Assembly (NCBI RefSeq): GCF_042649685.1
Contig: NZ_JBHRZT010000044.1
Coordinates: forward strand, 43,219-107,218
DNA from: Bacillus_BA songklensis
GTDB lineage: Bacteria > Bacillota > Bacilli > Bacillales > Bacillaceae_H
DNA length: 64,000 nt
Direction of reading: 5' to 3'
In this document: positions 1-7,782 of the stretch, piece after piece
Position numbering within the stretch: position 1 is the stretch's first letter
How the letters are laid out: each line of letters starts with the position of its first letter
Notes under the pieces: model-generated
Told to the model about the DNA's origin: nothing
The model's input: the letters and a program-made list of their open reading frames with translations, nothing else
The model's database searches: none
Translations under genes and position numbers: made by a program

Positions 1-612
1 GTAAAAGAGTTGAAATTTAAGCCGAATAAAGACTATGTTGTCTACTATCCCAAAATAGAAGGAATATTGTTGAAAAGAGTACAAGAACGTGTCAATCAGA
101 AACTGAAGGAACTATCACAAGTGAAAACGGTTGCCCCGAATGTCCAGCTTGACCACAGCTATACAGGTGATGTCTTGATCCCTTTTTTCAAGAAGCATCT
201 GCTTGTATTAGAGCTTTACGGTTACAACTATCCTTTTGGGGCCGCCCACGGCATGCCTTCTAGAATCTATCCTCATATCAACCTAACAAATGGAAGATTT
301 TATGAGTTGAAAGATTTATTCAAACAAAACAGTGATTATGTAAAAGTACTCAGTGACAACATTGCCAATCAAATCAAAACGGATCCCCAATACTCATATG
401 TCTTTCCTGATCGTTTTAAAGGAATTCAGGCAGATCAGCCATTTTATGTCACAGAAGAAGCACTCTACCTTTATTTTACCCCTTATGAAATTGCTCCTTT
501 TGCTGCAGGTTTTCCGACATTTAAAATTCCATTTGTAGATATTATGACAATCATTGATGTGAACGGCGATCTTTGGCGATCATTTCATGAAAAACTGCAG
601 GCCCCAAAGTAG
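1..612 (+). CDS. DUF3298-type (RsiV-like) protein, C-terminal part, cut by window edge
   Basis: The frame is open to the first base, so the protein continues to the left; the TTG at 10 is only an internal candidate. About 200 residues are visible. The motif YPFGAAHG followed by an alternating hydrophobic pattern (LYLYFTPYEIAPFAAG, then an FKIPF end) is typical of the DUF3298 domain found in secreted Bacillus proteins and anti-sigma factor RsiV. The domain is thought to be an extracellular beta-rich fold; no catalytic function is known. Any signal peptide or N-terminal domain would lie outside the window. A hairpin terminator follows the stop. Confidence 0.7.
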   Translation, partial: VKELKFKPNKDYVVYYPKIEGILLKRVQERVNQKLKELSQVKTVAPNVQLDHSYTGDVLIPFFKKHLLVLELYGYNYPFGAAHGMPSRIYPHINLTNGRFYELKDLFKQNSDYVKVLSDNIANQIKTDPQYSYVFPDRFKGIQADQPFYVTEEALYLYFTPYEIAPFAAGFPTFKIPFVDIMTIIDVNGDLWRSFHEKLQAPK

Positions 613-633
613 TTTTATCGGGGCCTGGTTTTA
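599..633 (+). terminator. Rho-independent terminator
   Basis: Stem AGGCCCC/GGGGCCT with a loop of about 14 nt, overlapping the last codons and stop of the DUF3298 gene and followed by a T-rich stretch. Confidence 0.75.
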
Positions 634-726
634 TAATATCTGAAAAATGTATAAAATTATCTTTTATCTTCTGTTATCATAGAGATACATCACACCATGG
701 TGAGACGAAGTGGGGAGAGGCGAATC

Positions 727-2145
727 GTGAAAACAGGTATCGATAAACTTCCGTATGAATGGTTGGAAGAAATCATTAATGCTGCGGCTGAACGAATCGT
801 GGTCGTAGACCGTGAAGGCATCATTCAATATATTAATGGGGCATACTGCGAGTTTTTAGGAACGACTATAGACGAAGCGCACGGGAAACATGTTCAAGAA
901 GTCATTGAAAATACAAGAATGCACATGGTGATAAAAACAGGACAAGCCGAGATAGCATCGATCCAGTCCATAAACGGGAGTGAGATGATTGCTAACCGGT
1001 ATCCGTTGTACATCGATAATGAGCTGGTAGGGGCAGTTGGGACAGTCATGTTCCGCAACGCACAGGATTGGCTCGACTATTCACGAAAAGTACAGCCTTT
1101 ACTGGAGGAACTTACATATTACAAGAAGAAATTCGAAAAAGAATTGGGAAGCAAATACCGCTTTGAAGATCTTGTTGGTGAAAATAAAGCATTTTTGGAG
1201 GCGAAACGATTGGCGGAACGAGTGTCAGGCAGCCAATCCGCTGTGCTGTTGTTAGGGGAGTCGGGAACAGGAAAAGAATTATTTGCGCACGCCATACATC
1301 ATGCTAGTCCACGTGGAGCATTCCCGCTTGTTCGGGTAAACTGCGCCTCGATTCCTGAGCATCTACTTGAGTCGGAACTATTCGGATATGAAGAAGGAGC
1401 ATTTACAGGAGCAAAGCGCGGAGGGAAAATGGGGAAATTTGAATTGGCTCACAGGGGGACGATTTTTCTGGATGAAATCGGCGACATGCCGCTCCCGATG
1501 CAGAGTAAGCTCCTTCGCGTTCTGCAAGAGAAAGAAATTGAAAGAGTAGGCGGAAGGGCTCCCATTTCCGTAGATGTGCGCGTGATGGCAGCGACACACC
1601 GGAATTTGGAAGAGATGGTCCAGCAGGGGAAGTTTCGCCAAGATTTATATTATCGGTTGAATGTCATGAAGATTGACATTCCTCCACTCAGGGAACGCAG
1701 GGAAGACATTGTCCCAATTGCCTCTATCCTATTAAAGAAGCTGGCGCACAAGTTTAATAGGCAGGGTATCGAGCTTTCAGCAAATGTAGTGAGCAAATTA
1801 CAGCACCATACATGGCCGGGAAATATTCGAGAACTTGAAAATGTGTTAGAGAGGGCTGTCAATGTGCTGGATGGGAGAGTCATTTATACGTCGCACTTGC
1901 CACTATATTTACAGGATGAACCTGTTCTTTTAGAGTCGCGTGTAAAGATGGAAGTTTCAGAAAACGTGTTCTCGTGCAATGAATCGGAGGTTCGTCCATT
2001 AAAAGAAGTGCTGGCACAGGCTGAGAAAGAAGCAATCATCCAGGCATTGGATGCCGCAGACGGAAATAAAGTGGAAGCGGCGAAATTACTTGGAATCGGT
2101 AAGACAAGCTTTTACGATAAATGTAAACTTTATAAAATTAACTAA
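727..2145 (+). CDS. PAS domain sigma-54-dependent transcriptional activator
   Basis: An enhancer-binding activator of sigma-54 RNA polymerase. An N-terminal PAS-like sensor (about residues 15-125, RIVVVDREGIIQYING) is followed by an AAA+ domain: Walker A GESGTGKE at 177-184, the sigma-54-contacting GAFTGA loop at 224-229, Walker B TIFLDEIGD near 245-253, and an arginine-finger region LPPLRER-like stretch. A Fis-type helix-turn-helix ends the protein (KVEAAKLLGIGKTSFYDK). The GTG at 727 is preferred because GGGGAGAGG lies 7 nt upstream; a longer ATG frame from 697 lacks a ribosome site. The gene stands alone, so its target promoter and ligand are not visible here. Confidence 0.9.
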   Translation: MKTGIDKLPYEWLEEIINAAAERIVVVDREGIIQYINGAYCEFLGTTIDEAHGKHVQEVIENTRMHMVIKTGQAEIASIQSINGSEMIANRYPLYIDNELVGAVGTVMFRNAQDWLDYSRKVQPLLEELTYYKKKFEKELGSKYRFEDLVGENKAFLEAKRLAERVSGSQSAVLLLGESGTGKELFAHAIHHASPRGAFPLVRVNCASIPEHLLESELFGYEEGAFTGAKRGGKMGKFELAHRGTIFLDEIGDMPLPMQSKLLRVLQEKEIERVGGRAPISVDVRVMAATHRNLEEMVQQGKFRQDLYYRLNVMKIDIPPLRERREDIVPIASILLKKLAHKFNRQGIELSANVVSKLQHHTWPGNIRELENVLERAVNVLDGRVIYTSHLPLYLQDEPVLLESRVKMEVSENVFSCNESEVRPLKEVLAQAEKEAIIQALDAADGNKVEAAKLLGIGKTSFYDKCKLYKIN

Positions 2146-2197
2146 ACCGAATAGAGGGACGGCTTTCATTGGAAAGCCGTCCCTCTATTCGGTTTAG
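2142..2197. terminator. 26-bp perfect inverted repeat, likely bidirectional terminator
   Basis: Arms 2142-2167 and 2172-2197 are exact reverse complements (starting CTAAACCGAATAGAGGGACG) around a 4-nt ATTG loop. It lies between convergent genes and overlaps both stop regions. It lacks a strong T-run, so it may also stabilise transcript ends. Confidence 0.7.
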
Positions 2198-2379
2198 CTT
2201 AAAGGATTGATTCTCATTCCCTCTAAAATACGTCTGCTTTGTAGATAGTCCTTTTCCCGTTCCTGTTCAACCTTCAATCGTTGATCGAGCTTCCGGCTGT
2301 ATTCCTCATAGCCCATTCCGTGAGCCTGATACATCGCTTTTTCCATTTCCGACGTGTAATTTAAATCGAGAGTACTGAT
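2194..2379 (-). CDS. Small charged protein, about 50-61 aa, unusual start
   Basis: On the minus strand an open frame encodes a hydrophilic, Glu/Arg/Tyr-rich peptide (MEKAMYQAHGMGYEEYSRKL followed by an ERE-rich helix). The AAAGGA ribosome site upstream is best placed for an ATC codon at 2377-2379, which would give 61 residues; the first ATG in frame is at 2344-2346 and has no good ribosome site. Composition and codon pattern look coding, but no family was recognised. ATC may be a mutated ATG or a rare non-canonical start. The stop lies inside the long palindrome. Confidence 0.45.
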   Translation of the reverse strand: MSTLDLNYTSEMEKAMYQAHGMGYEEYSRKLDQRLKVEQEREKDYLQSRRILEGMRINPLS

Positions 2380-2640
2380 AAAAAATCAATCCTTTCTAAT
2401 TTAGTATCATATCCATCCTAACATGGAAGGAGAAAGGACACAAAACGGCTCTCTTTCCATATTTAGGGATAATCAGTGTTCTCGTGCAATAATGATCCCT
2501 ATGTTCCCATATACGCCAAATTGCTCCCGATTTCTAGGTGGCCCATAAAGCGATCAGCTTTTCATGAAGGGAAGATTCATGATCCAGTCCGATGGAGGTC
2601 AAGGTAAATACTGGTGAAAGAGAATTTTTTGCAAATCGTG
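2380..2640. other. Intergenic region, possible decayed gene
   Basis: No intact gene. On the minus strand a short frame around 2535-2615 (reading LTSIGLDHESSLHEKLIALW) has protein-like character but is cut by stops on both sides, so it may be a relic; no family could be assigned. Confidence 0.3.
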
Positions 2641-2666
2641 GTTTAGCTCTGAAAAAATGCGGGAAA
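2641..2666 (+). promoter_or_regulatory. Candidate sigma-B promoter
   Basis: GTTTAG (2641-2646), 14-nt spacer, GGGAAA (2661-2666), close to the sigma-B consensus GTTTAA-N12-15-GGGTAT. It lies 60 bp upstream of the YtxH-family gene, a type of gene commonly in the general stress regulon. Confidence 0.55.
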
Positions 2667-2726
2667 CAAATAACCAACAAAACGATAACGAATTAAATCA
2701 TCAACATATAAAGGAGAGGAATAAAA

Positions 2727-3452
2727 ATGACAACAACAAACGCAACAAACACACCCGATACATTTGGTACAACAAATGCGGCGAAAGGCACAGCGGTACC
2801 TGTGAATACCGCGGCATCAACAAATACGACGGCTCCAACAAGAAGTGCATCATCAACAGATAATGCACCGTCAACATACACCACAACTCAAGCAACGATG
2901 CCGGATGAAAAGAACAGCAAGCTTGTAAAAGGCATTATTATCGGTGGAATCATCGGAGGAGCCCTCTCATTATTGGATTCCACTACACGAACTCAGATGA
3001 AAGATAAGGCAGTCGATTTAAAGGATTCCTCAAAAGAAATATTTATGAATGTAAAAGAGAATCCTGGTGAAGTAAAAGACCAGATGGTTTCACAATTCAA
3101 AAATGCTGCAGATATGCTAAAACAAGCGATTAACGATGCGCAAAATTTGTACGAGCGTGTTAATGAGGAAGTATTCGGCAAAGTCAATAAAGTAATGGAT
3201 GTTTCAGGTGAGGCAATGTCTGCCGCTAGTGAAATGAAAAGTGATTTAACGGATATCGGATCAAAGGTGAAGGAAGCAGGATCTGAGCTGACAGGAACGG
3301 TTCATGGGGTAAAACCGGATGAAGAAAGTCATCATGATTCGACCGCAGACAGCCCGAACGTTCCTCCCGCCCAATCACGAACAGGAACGATCAATCCATC
3401 GACCACAACTACAACGAAATCAAAAGAAACGGTTGGCGGACAAACAAAATAA
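2727..3452 (+). CDS. YtxH-family general stress protein
   Basis: A 241-aa protein. Residues 1-60 are a low-complexity Thr/Ala/Ser/Asn segment. Then comes the YtxH signature: a short Gly-rich hydrophobic segment (LVKGIIIGGIIGGALSLLD, about 66-84) followed by TRTQMKDKA and a long amphipathic helical region with Lys/Asp/Glu repeats (about 90-185). The C-terminus is again Thr/Ser-rich. YtxH proteins are membrane-anchored stress proteins of unclear mechanism. GGAGAGG precedes the ATG by 7 nt. The upstream sigma-B-like promoter fits stress induction. The disordered tails make it longer than the usual YtxH length. Confidence 0.75.
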   Translation: MTTTNATNTPDTFGTTNAAKGTAVPVNTAASTNTTAPTRSASSTDNAPSTYTTTQATMPDEKNSKLVKGIIIGGIIGGALSLLDSTTRTQMKDKAVDLKDSSKEIFMNVKENPGEVKDQMVSQFKNAADMLKQAINDAQNLYERVNEEVFGKVNKVMDVSGEAMSAASEMKSDLTDIGSKVKEAGSELTGTVHGVKPDEESHHDSTADSPNVPPAQSRTGTINPSTTTTTKSKETVGGQTK

Positions 3453-3463
3453 AGCAATTGCAC

Positions 3464-3502
3464 TGAAAGAAGCAGAAACCATTCAGATTTCTGCTTCTTT
3501 CA
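3464..3502. terminator. Bidirectional terminator hairpin
   Basis: 15-bp stem TGAAAGAAGCAGAAA (3464-3478) / complement (3488-3502) between convergent genes; T-rich on the plus side and A-rich before it, so it can serve both directions. Confidence 0.75.
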
Positions 3503-3566
3503 TGTTTCATTTTTTATGGAATGTTCCAGCAGCTTTCTTGTTAGTCTTCAATTCAACAGGAGCAAG

Positions 3567-4055
3567 TTATCGGCGTGTAAAACCTTCTTCCCGCATGTAT
3601 TCTTCTGCTTCTTTATATGATTCAAAAGCAGCTTCGAGATTCAAGCCGGAATACACGTTCCATAATTCATCTTCATGTACAAGGATAAGCATATGCTCCT
3701 CCGGGCCTACCCAGCGCTCCTCCGGTTGATTCCCGATGATGGCTTGTTCGGCTGTTGTTTGGAATGCCGTCTCCCTTTCATTGGAAAGGTAACGAATGGA
3801 ATCTTCAATTAAAGAACGAAGATCCCCAGCTGAATAATCGCGTATATTGACCATTCCTTTGCTGTCTGTCGCACTCGCCGGCAAGTGGCCAGCGTAGACG
3901 AAACCGTTTCCGTTCGGATGTAAGTGATAAACGACTGTTTTTTTATCCAAAACGCTCCCTTCATAATGAAAGTTCACACGTCCAAGGGAGACGTTTCTAC
4001 GTTCCAACTGGGGAAACGATTCGATAATTTCTAGTTTCTCTTCAAACGTTAACAT
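3567..4055 (-). CDS. Conserved soluble protein of unknown function
   Basis: 162 aa, no signal peptide or membrane segment. It opens with MLTFEEKLEIIESFPQLERR and contains VNFHYEGSVLDKKTVVYHLH, HPNGNGFVY and a C-terminal acidic helix (SYKEAEEYMREEGF). The composition suggests a compact alpha/beta protein. I recall similar proteins as uncharacterised in Bacillaceae but cannot name the family with certainty. AGAGGAT lies upstream of the ATG. It stands alone, convergent with the YtxH gene. Confidence 0.65.
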   Translation of the reverse strand: MLTFEEKLEIIESFPQLERRNVSLGRVNFHYEGSVLDKKTVVYHLHPNGNGFVYAGHLPASATDSKGMVNIRDYSAGDLRSLIEDSIRYLSNERETAFQTTAEQAIIGNQPEERWVGPEEHMLILVHEDELWNVYSGLNLEAAFESYKEAEEYMREEGFTRR

Positions 4056-4500
4056 GTATAATCCTCTATTCTATCAAGTTGATGGTCTTTGCTGATTATA
4101 TCATATATGACTTGGAGAGGGTAATTCAAGAGCAGAAGGAGCGCCCTTGTGAGCCATCTTTCTGTAGGCAAAGCATCATGGGAAATACTATAAAATCAAA
4201 GGTCTCTTGACTTTTTATTTCAGTTTGGCTCTGTTATCGTTTAATGTTACAAATTAAAGAAGGAATACCACCGAATTTCAGGCGAATGCTAATTCAATGT
4301 TCAAAATCAAAAAAGGCTAATAAAAGCGGGGATATCCCAAAACCACAAAAAAACAAGTGGTTTTGGGACACCTCAAAATGATGAACCAAATGTTTTTAAT
4401 GATCATTTTTAGAAAATGCGTCGTCTGAATCTTAAAAGAAAAATAGAAGCGATTAAGAAGAAGGGGATCAAGAGAACGTTTAATGTCACCTTATGGGGAA
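4056..4500. other. Intergenic region with one hairpin repeat
   Basis: 445 bp without a recognisable gene. It contains a 12-bp hairpin (4335-4346/4357-4368) related to a second TGTCCCA-type hairpin near 30.4 kb. Confidence 0.5.
4335..4368. repeat. TCCCAAAACCAC hairpin (dispersed TGTCCCA repeat)
   Basis: Arms TCCCAAAACCAC and its complement around a 10-nt A-rich loop, followed by CACC. A related hairpin with GGTGTCCCAA arms lies at 30418-30456 and a half-site (GGGACACCC) at about 45899-45907. Confidence 0.6.
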
Positions 4501-4599
4501 TTAATACCCGCCAAATCCTGTACAAGAATATCCTACAATGATGAGTAAAACGAATAAGACAACCACTAAAGCAAAAGTACTGCGTAGTCCATCGCCCAT
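4501..4599 (-). CDS. YjcZ-family tiny sporulation membrane protein
   Basis: Only 32 aa: MGDGLRSTFAL, then a single hydrophobic segment VVVLFVLLIIVG, then a short Cys/Gly tail ending GGY. This matches the tiny_TM_bacill/YjcZ family, usually made during sporulation and found in spores. AGGAGGT lies 7 nt upstream of the ATG. It follows a paralogue 56 bp upstream on the same strand. The core of the membrane segment (VVLFVLLIIVG) is identical in both. Confidence 0.8.
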   Translation of the reverse strand: MGDGLRSTFALVVVLFVLLIIVGYSCTGFGGY

Positions 4600-4655
4600 A
4601 TTTAATACCTCCTATTTATAGTAAATGGTCCATTTTTATAAGAATGTTAGGCTTA

Positions 4656-4781
4656 TTAGCTCCAAATAACGGATCCTACAATAATTAGTAGAACGAACAA
4701 GACAACGATTAACGCAATATTGAAGCCACTTCCACCATAGCCGGCGCCTCCATAGCCATAACTTCCATATCCATCGCCCAT
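4656..4781 (-). CDS. YjcZ-family tiny sporulation membrane protein
   Basis: 41 aa: a Gly/Tyr-rich head (MGDGYGSYGYGG, repeated GYGG) followed by one transmembrane segment (ALIVVLFVLLIIVG) and an IWS end, the classic YjcZ architecture. Unlike its neighbour, no clear ribosome site precedes this ATG, so translation may be weak or the start may differ. Both genes are too short for routine ORF calling. Confidence 0.78.
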   Translation of the reverse strand: MGDGYGSYGYGGAGYGGSGFNIALIVVLFVLLIIVGSVIWS

Positions 4782-5079
4782 AAGTTATTCGATTGTACTT
4801 TTACTCATGTTCATTCATGAAAACGGATATATGAGCACTAAAAAACGCAGATCTAATTAGATTGGAGCTTTTGGTGTGCGGCTAAACCTCCACTTTAAGT
4901 GGCATGCTCGTGGAAACAGAAGCACTCAACCCGCTAAAAAATATACAATCCTAATGCAACCGCTCTTTTTTTATGCCTTCAACTCTAGAAAATGATTGTT
5001 AAAAATTTCAATACCCTGCATATGATTAAATGACCAGCTTGTTTCCCCGTTTTAAACTCTGAATAAAAAGGAGTCCGTG
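4782..5079. other. Intergenic region
   Basis: About 300 bp; contains the small palindrome CCACTTTAAGTGG near 4890 and AAAAAGGAG just before the next gene. Nothing else recognised. Confidence 0.4.
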
Positions 5080-5511
5080 ATGAAAGTATATAAAAGCTTT
5101 TCCTCGCTCACGTATTTTTTGATAGGTTTACTTTTTCTACTGTGTACTTACGGCTTTGTGAACCATCTGCAAAACTCTCAATCCCCTTCAATTAAGTCGT
5201 GGATAGGGGGAGCGATTGTTTATGGATTATTATTTCTTTTCTTTTTGTATGTGAAGTCCATGTCGGTTATTTTGGAAGAGCGAAAGGTCATTTTTAAAAC
5301 TCTATTTGAACGCAAAGAGGTTTGTTACGAAGACATTCGGCGAGTAGAGATTCAATATCTTCACAAAAATATCCCTACAGCTGTTCCTTATATTCATGTT
5401 AGTTCCTCGAACGATCTCATTGAAATTCCAGCTTTGATGTTCGAAAAGGCTTATCAGGAAATGTGTGTGTTCCTTCAACGAAAATGTATCAATAATTTCC
5501 ACAATGAATGA
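5080..5511 (+). CDS. Small membrane protein with PH-like domain
   Basis: 143 aa. Two transmembrane helices (about residues 11-28 and 44-61) precede a soluble domain (VILEERKVIFKTLFERKEVCYEDIRRVEI) that resembles bacterial PH-like (bPH) domains by its beta-strand pattern. AAGGAG sits 6 nt before the ATG at 5080; a GTG three bases earlier is too close to the ribosome site. It is monocistronic. Function unknown; the bPH resemblance is an inference from sequence pattern only. Confidence 0.55.
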   Translation: MKVYKSFSSLTYFLIGLLFLLCTYGFVNHLQNSQSPSIKSWIGGAIVYGLLFLFFLYVKSMSVILEERKVIFKTLFERKEVCYEDIRRVEIQYLHKNIPTAVPYIHVSSSNDLIEIPALMFEKAYQEMCVFLQRKCINNFHNE

Positions 5512-5538
5512 GGTCAATATTTTCCACTCTATTAGTCA

Positions 5539-5554
5539 ATGAAATCGGTTTCAT
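5539..5554. promoter_or_regulatory. LacI-family operator / cre-like site
   Basis: ATGAAATCGGTTTCAT is a near-perfect palindrome with the central CG typical of LacI-family operators and fits the CcpA cre consensus WTGNAANCGNWNNCAW. It lies immediately upstream of a good sigma-A promoter, so a sugar repressor or CcpA likely controlled the sugar operon whose scar follows. Confidence 0.6.
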
Positions 5555-5557
5555 TAA

Positions 5558-5586
5558 TTGTATACTTAATTAAAATTAGATATATA
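5558..5586 (+). promoter_or_regulatory. Sigma-A promoter of the degraded sugar operon
   Basis: TTGTAT (5558-5563), 17-nt spacer, TATATA (5581-5586), followed by a GGGAGGGGG ribosome site. It now points into an ABC permease fragment and then thuA. Confidence 0.6.
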
Positions 5587-5606
5587 GGGAGGGGGAAGCT
5601 TCAGCA

Positions 5607-5867
5607 GTCCTTCTGGATTACCATTAAATATGCAGTAGTTGCCATTGTATTAACAAACATGGTCAATTCATGAAATATCCGGATGGTGCAGGCCGGGAAT
5701 TTGGCGCAACCCTGCAAACATATGTTGGCGGAAAAGCATCTAAAGAAGAAGCTATGAAAGCTCTTGACGGCAGCTGGGCTAAATTCAAAAAAATATTCAG
5801 GCAGATCCGAAACTTTCCTTCCGGTGAAGGAAAGTTTCGGAAAAAAACGAGAAGGAGTGTTTTTATT
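5607..5867 (+). pseudogene. Sugar ABC transporter scar: permease fragment joined to solute-binding protein C-terminus
   Basis: Two remnants abut. About 5609-5668 encodes FWITIKYAVVAIVLTNM then a stop, resembling an early membrane segment of a MalF/UgpA-type sugar permease. From about 5670 another frame encodes LQTYVGGKASKEEAMKALD, SWAKFKK, the typical C-terminal end of an extracellular sugar-binding protein. The frame then runs without a stop into thuA. The arrangement is what an internal deletion between permease and binding-protein genes would leave. A 15-bp hairpin (5807-5840) lies in the former intergenic space. Confidence 0.65.
5807..5840. other. 15-bp hairpin before thuA
   Basis: CCGAAACTTTCCTTC, loop CGGT, perfect complement. 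It is followed by an A-run, not a T-run, on the plus strand, so it is more likely an mRNA stabiliser or processing element between the former binding-protein gene and thuA than a terminator. Confidence 0.6.
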
Positions 5868-6596
5868 ATGTTGAAAGTAACGGTATGGAATGAAAATCGT
5901 CATGAACAAAAAAATCCGGTTGTAAGAGAGATATACCCGAATGGAATTCATGGTGCGATTGCGGGATTCTTAACCGAAGCAGGATTTGAAGCAGGAACTG
6001 CTACCTTGGATGAGCCGGAACACGGTTTAACAGATGACGTATTAAACAATACGGATGTGCTAATTTGGTGGGGACATCTTGCCCATGGAGAAGTAAAAGA
6101 CGAAATCGTTCAAAAAGTGCAGCAGCGTGTCCTTGATGGAATGGGACTTATTGTTCTTCATTCCGGGCATTTCTCCAAAATCTTTAAAGCATTAATGGGC
6201 ACAAGCTGTGATTTGAAATGGCGTGAAGCGGATGAAAAAGAACGTCTTTGGGTTGTAGAACCAAGCCATCCAATCGTTGAAGGAATTGGTGAGTATATCG
6301 AATTAGAAAAAGAAGAAATGTATGGAGAGCATTTTGATATCCCCACGCCGGATGAGCTTATTTTGACAAGCTGGTTTGAAGGCGGCGAAGTGTTCCGAAG
6401 CGGCTGCACATATAAGCGCGGAAACGGAAAAGTGTTTTATTTCAGACCGGGCCATGAAACATATCCGACGTACCATAACAAAGAGATTCAACGTGTTATT
6501 GTGAATGCCGTGAAATGGGCACAGCCTGTAAAACGCAATCGTCCAGTCTATGGAAATGCACAACCATTAGAAAAACTTACGGTGAAAGTAAACTAA
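5868..6596 (+). CDS. ThuA-family protein
   Basis: 242 aa, soluble. Opens MLKVTVWNENRHE and shows ThuA-family features: a glutamine-amidotransferase-like fold with WWGHLAHGEV, LIVLHSGHFSKIF and YFRPGHETYPTYH near the C-terminus. ThuA proteins act in catabolism of trehalose-like or other sugar derivatives; precise chemistry is undefined. The ATG at 5868 is chosen because GAAGGAG lies upstream; the frame extends 66 codons further up only because it fuses with a binding-protein remnant. A Gfo/Idh/MocA gene follows 24 bp later, a classic partnership. Confidence 0.88.
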   Translation: MLKVTVWNENRHEQKNPVVREIYPNGIHGAIAGFLTEAGFEAGTATLDEPEHGLTDDVLNNTDVLIWWGHLAHGEVKDEIVQKVQQRVLDGMGLIVLHSGHFSKIFKALMGTSCDLKWREADEKERLWVVEPSHPIVEGIGEYIELEKEEMYGEHFDIPTPDELILTSWFEGGEVFRSGCTYKRGNGKVFYFRPGHETYPTYHNKEIQRVIVNAVKWAQPVKRNRPVYGNAQPLEKLTVKVN

Positions 6597-6620
6597 TATA
6601 TAATCAAGGGGGAAGAAACG

Positions 6621-7646
6621 ATGGGGAAATTAAAAGTTGGCGTGATTGGATGCGGCAGTATTGCACAGCATCGCCATTTACCGGAATATGCATTGCATCA
6701 AGACGCGGAGCTTGTCGCTGTCTGTGACATTGTCGAAGAACGTGCAAAAGAAGTGGCTGAAAAGTATGGGGTAAAACCTTATACGAGCTATGAAGAGTTA
6801 TTACAAAGCGGCGAAGTAGAAGCTGTGAGCGTTTGTACACCGAACTATCTGCATGCGCCAATCTCAATTGCGGCGTTAAATGAAGGTATCCATGTTTTAT
6901 GCGAAAAACCGATGGCAACTTCAAAAGAAGAAGCAGAGGCTATGATTGAAGCGGCTGAAAAGAGCGGCAAAAAATTAATGATTGCCCACAATCAGCGTTT
7001 CGTTAAATCCCATCAAAAAGCGCGCCAGCTGATCAAGAATGGGGAAATCGGCAAAATTTACAGCTTCCGCACGGCATTCGGCCATCCTGGACCCGAGTCC
7101 TGGAGCGTCGAAGGAAAGGAAGGCTGGTTCTTTAAAAAAGAGCAGGCATTTATCGGGGCAATGGGCGATTTAGGCGTTCATAAAACGGATTTGCTTCGTT
7201 ATGTGCTCGGTGAAGAAATCACAGAGGTCGGCGCGTTTGTGGAAACGAGCGCAAAAGATTTTGCCGATGTGGACGATAATGCGGTTTGTGTACTTAAAAC
7301 CGAAAGCGGCATCATCGGAACGCTTGCCGCAAGCTGGTCTTATGTCGGAAAAGAAGATAACTCTACGGTTATTTACGGTGAAAAAGCGATTCTTCGTTTG
7401 GAAGAAGATCCAACTTACTCGCTGGTAGTACAGTATGCAAATGGTGAAGTGGTTAATTATCAGCTTGGCAAAATTCAGTCTAATGAAGAAGGCGGCCAAA
7501 AAAATTCATATGTAATAGAAAACTTTGTTGATTGTGTTCTAAATGATAGAGAGCCACTGATTACAGGGGAAGAAGGCATGAAGTCATTGGCAGTCATTTT
7601 AGCGGCTCTTAAGTCGAATGATACAAAACAAATTACACGTGTGTAA
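6621..7646 (+). CDS. Gfo/Idh/MocA-family sugar oxidoreductase
   Basis: 341 aa, NAD(P)-dependent dehydrogenase acting on sugars, inositols or derivatives. The N-terminal Rossmann motif is VGVIGCGSIAQHRHLPEY; the family EKP motif occurs as LCEKPMA (about residues 94-100) and the catalytic region contains GDLGVHKTDLLRYVLG. C-terminal half is the alpha/beta substrate domain. GGGGGAAG precedes the ATG. It is co-directional with thuA and probably co-transcribed; its original transporter genes are deleted, so substrate entry would need another system. Confidence 0.92.
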   Translation: MGKLKVGVIGCGSIAQHRHLPEYALHQDAELVAVCDIVEERAKEVAEKYGVKPYTSYEELLQSGEVEAVSVCTPNYLHAPISIAALNEGIHVLCEKPMATSKEEAEAMIEAAEKSGKKLMIAHNQRFVKSHQKARQLIKNGEIGKIYSFRTAFGHPGPESWSVEGKEGWFFKKEQAFIGAMGDLGVHKTDLLRYVLGEEITEVGAFVETSAKDFADVDDNAVCVLKTESGIIGTLAASWSYVGKEDNSTVIYGEKAILRLEEDPTYSLVVQYANGEVVNYQLGKIQSNEEGGQKNSYVIENFVDCVLNDREPLITGEEGMKSLAVILAALKSNDTKQITRV

Positions 7647-7709
7647 AAAAGAGAAATCCTATTTATGTTCGTTTGTTCTTGCATCCTGAATAGACTGAAA
7701 AGGTTAAGA

Positions 7710-7742
7710 ATTTGACATGGGCGGTTTTTGCTCATGTCAAAT
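7710..7742. repeat. TTTGACATG palindrome
   Basis: 10-bp arms ATTTGACATG/CATGTCAAAT around a 13-nt loop, just downstream of the oxidoreductase gene. The arms resemble those of the larger TTTGACATAAAT palindrome at 8803-8849 and 45609-45641; it may act as a terminator. Confidence 0.5.
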
Positions 7743-7782
7743 CAAGAATTAATCGATTTTATATTAGTCCTAACATGAAGTT

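Noticed and set aside
5670..5867. N-terminal 66-codon extension of ThuA
   Set aside because: The sequence is the C-terminal end of a sugar-binding protein, and a good ribosome site precedes ATG 5868.
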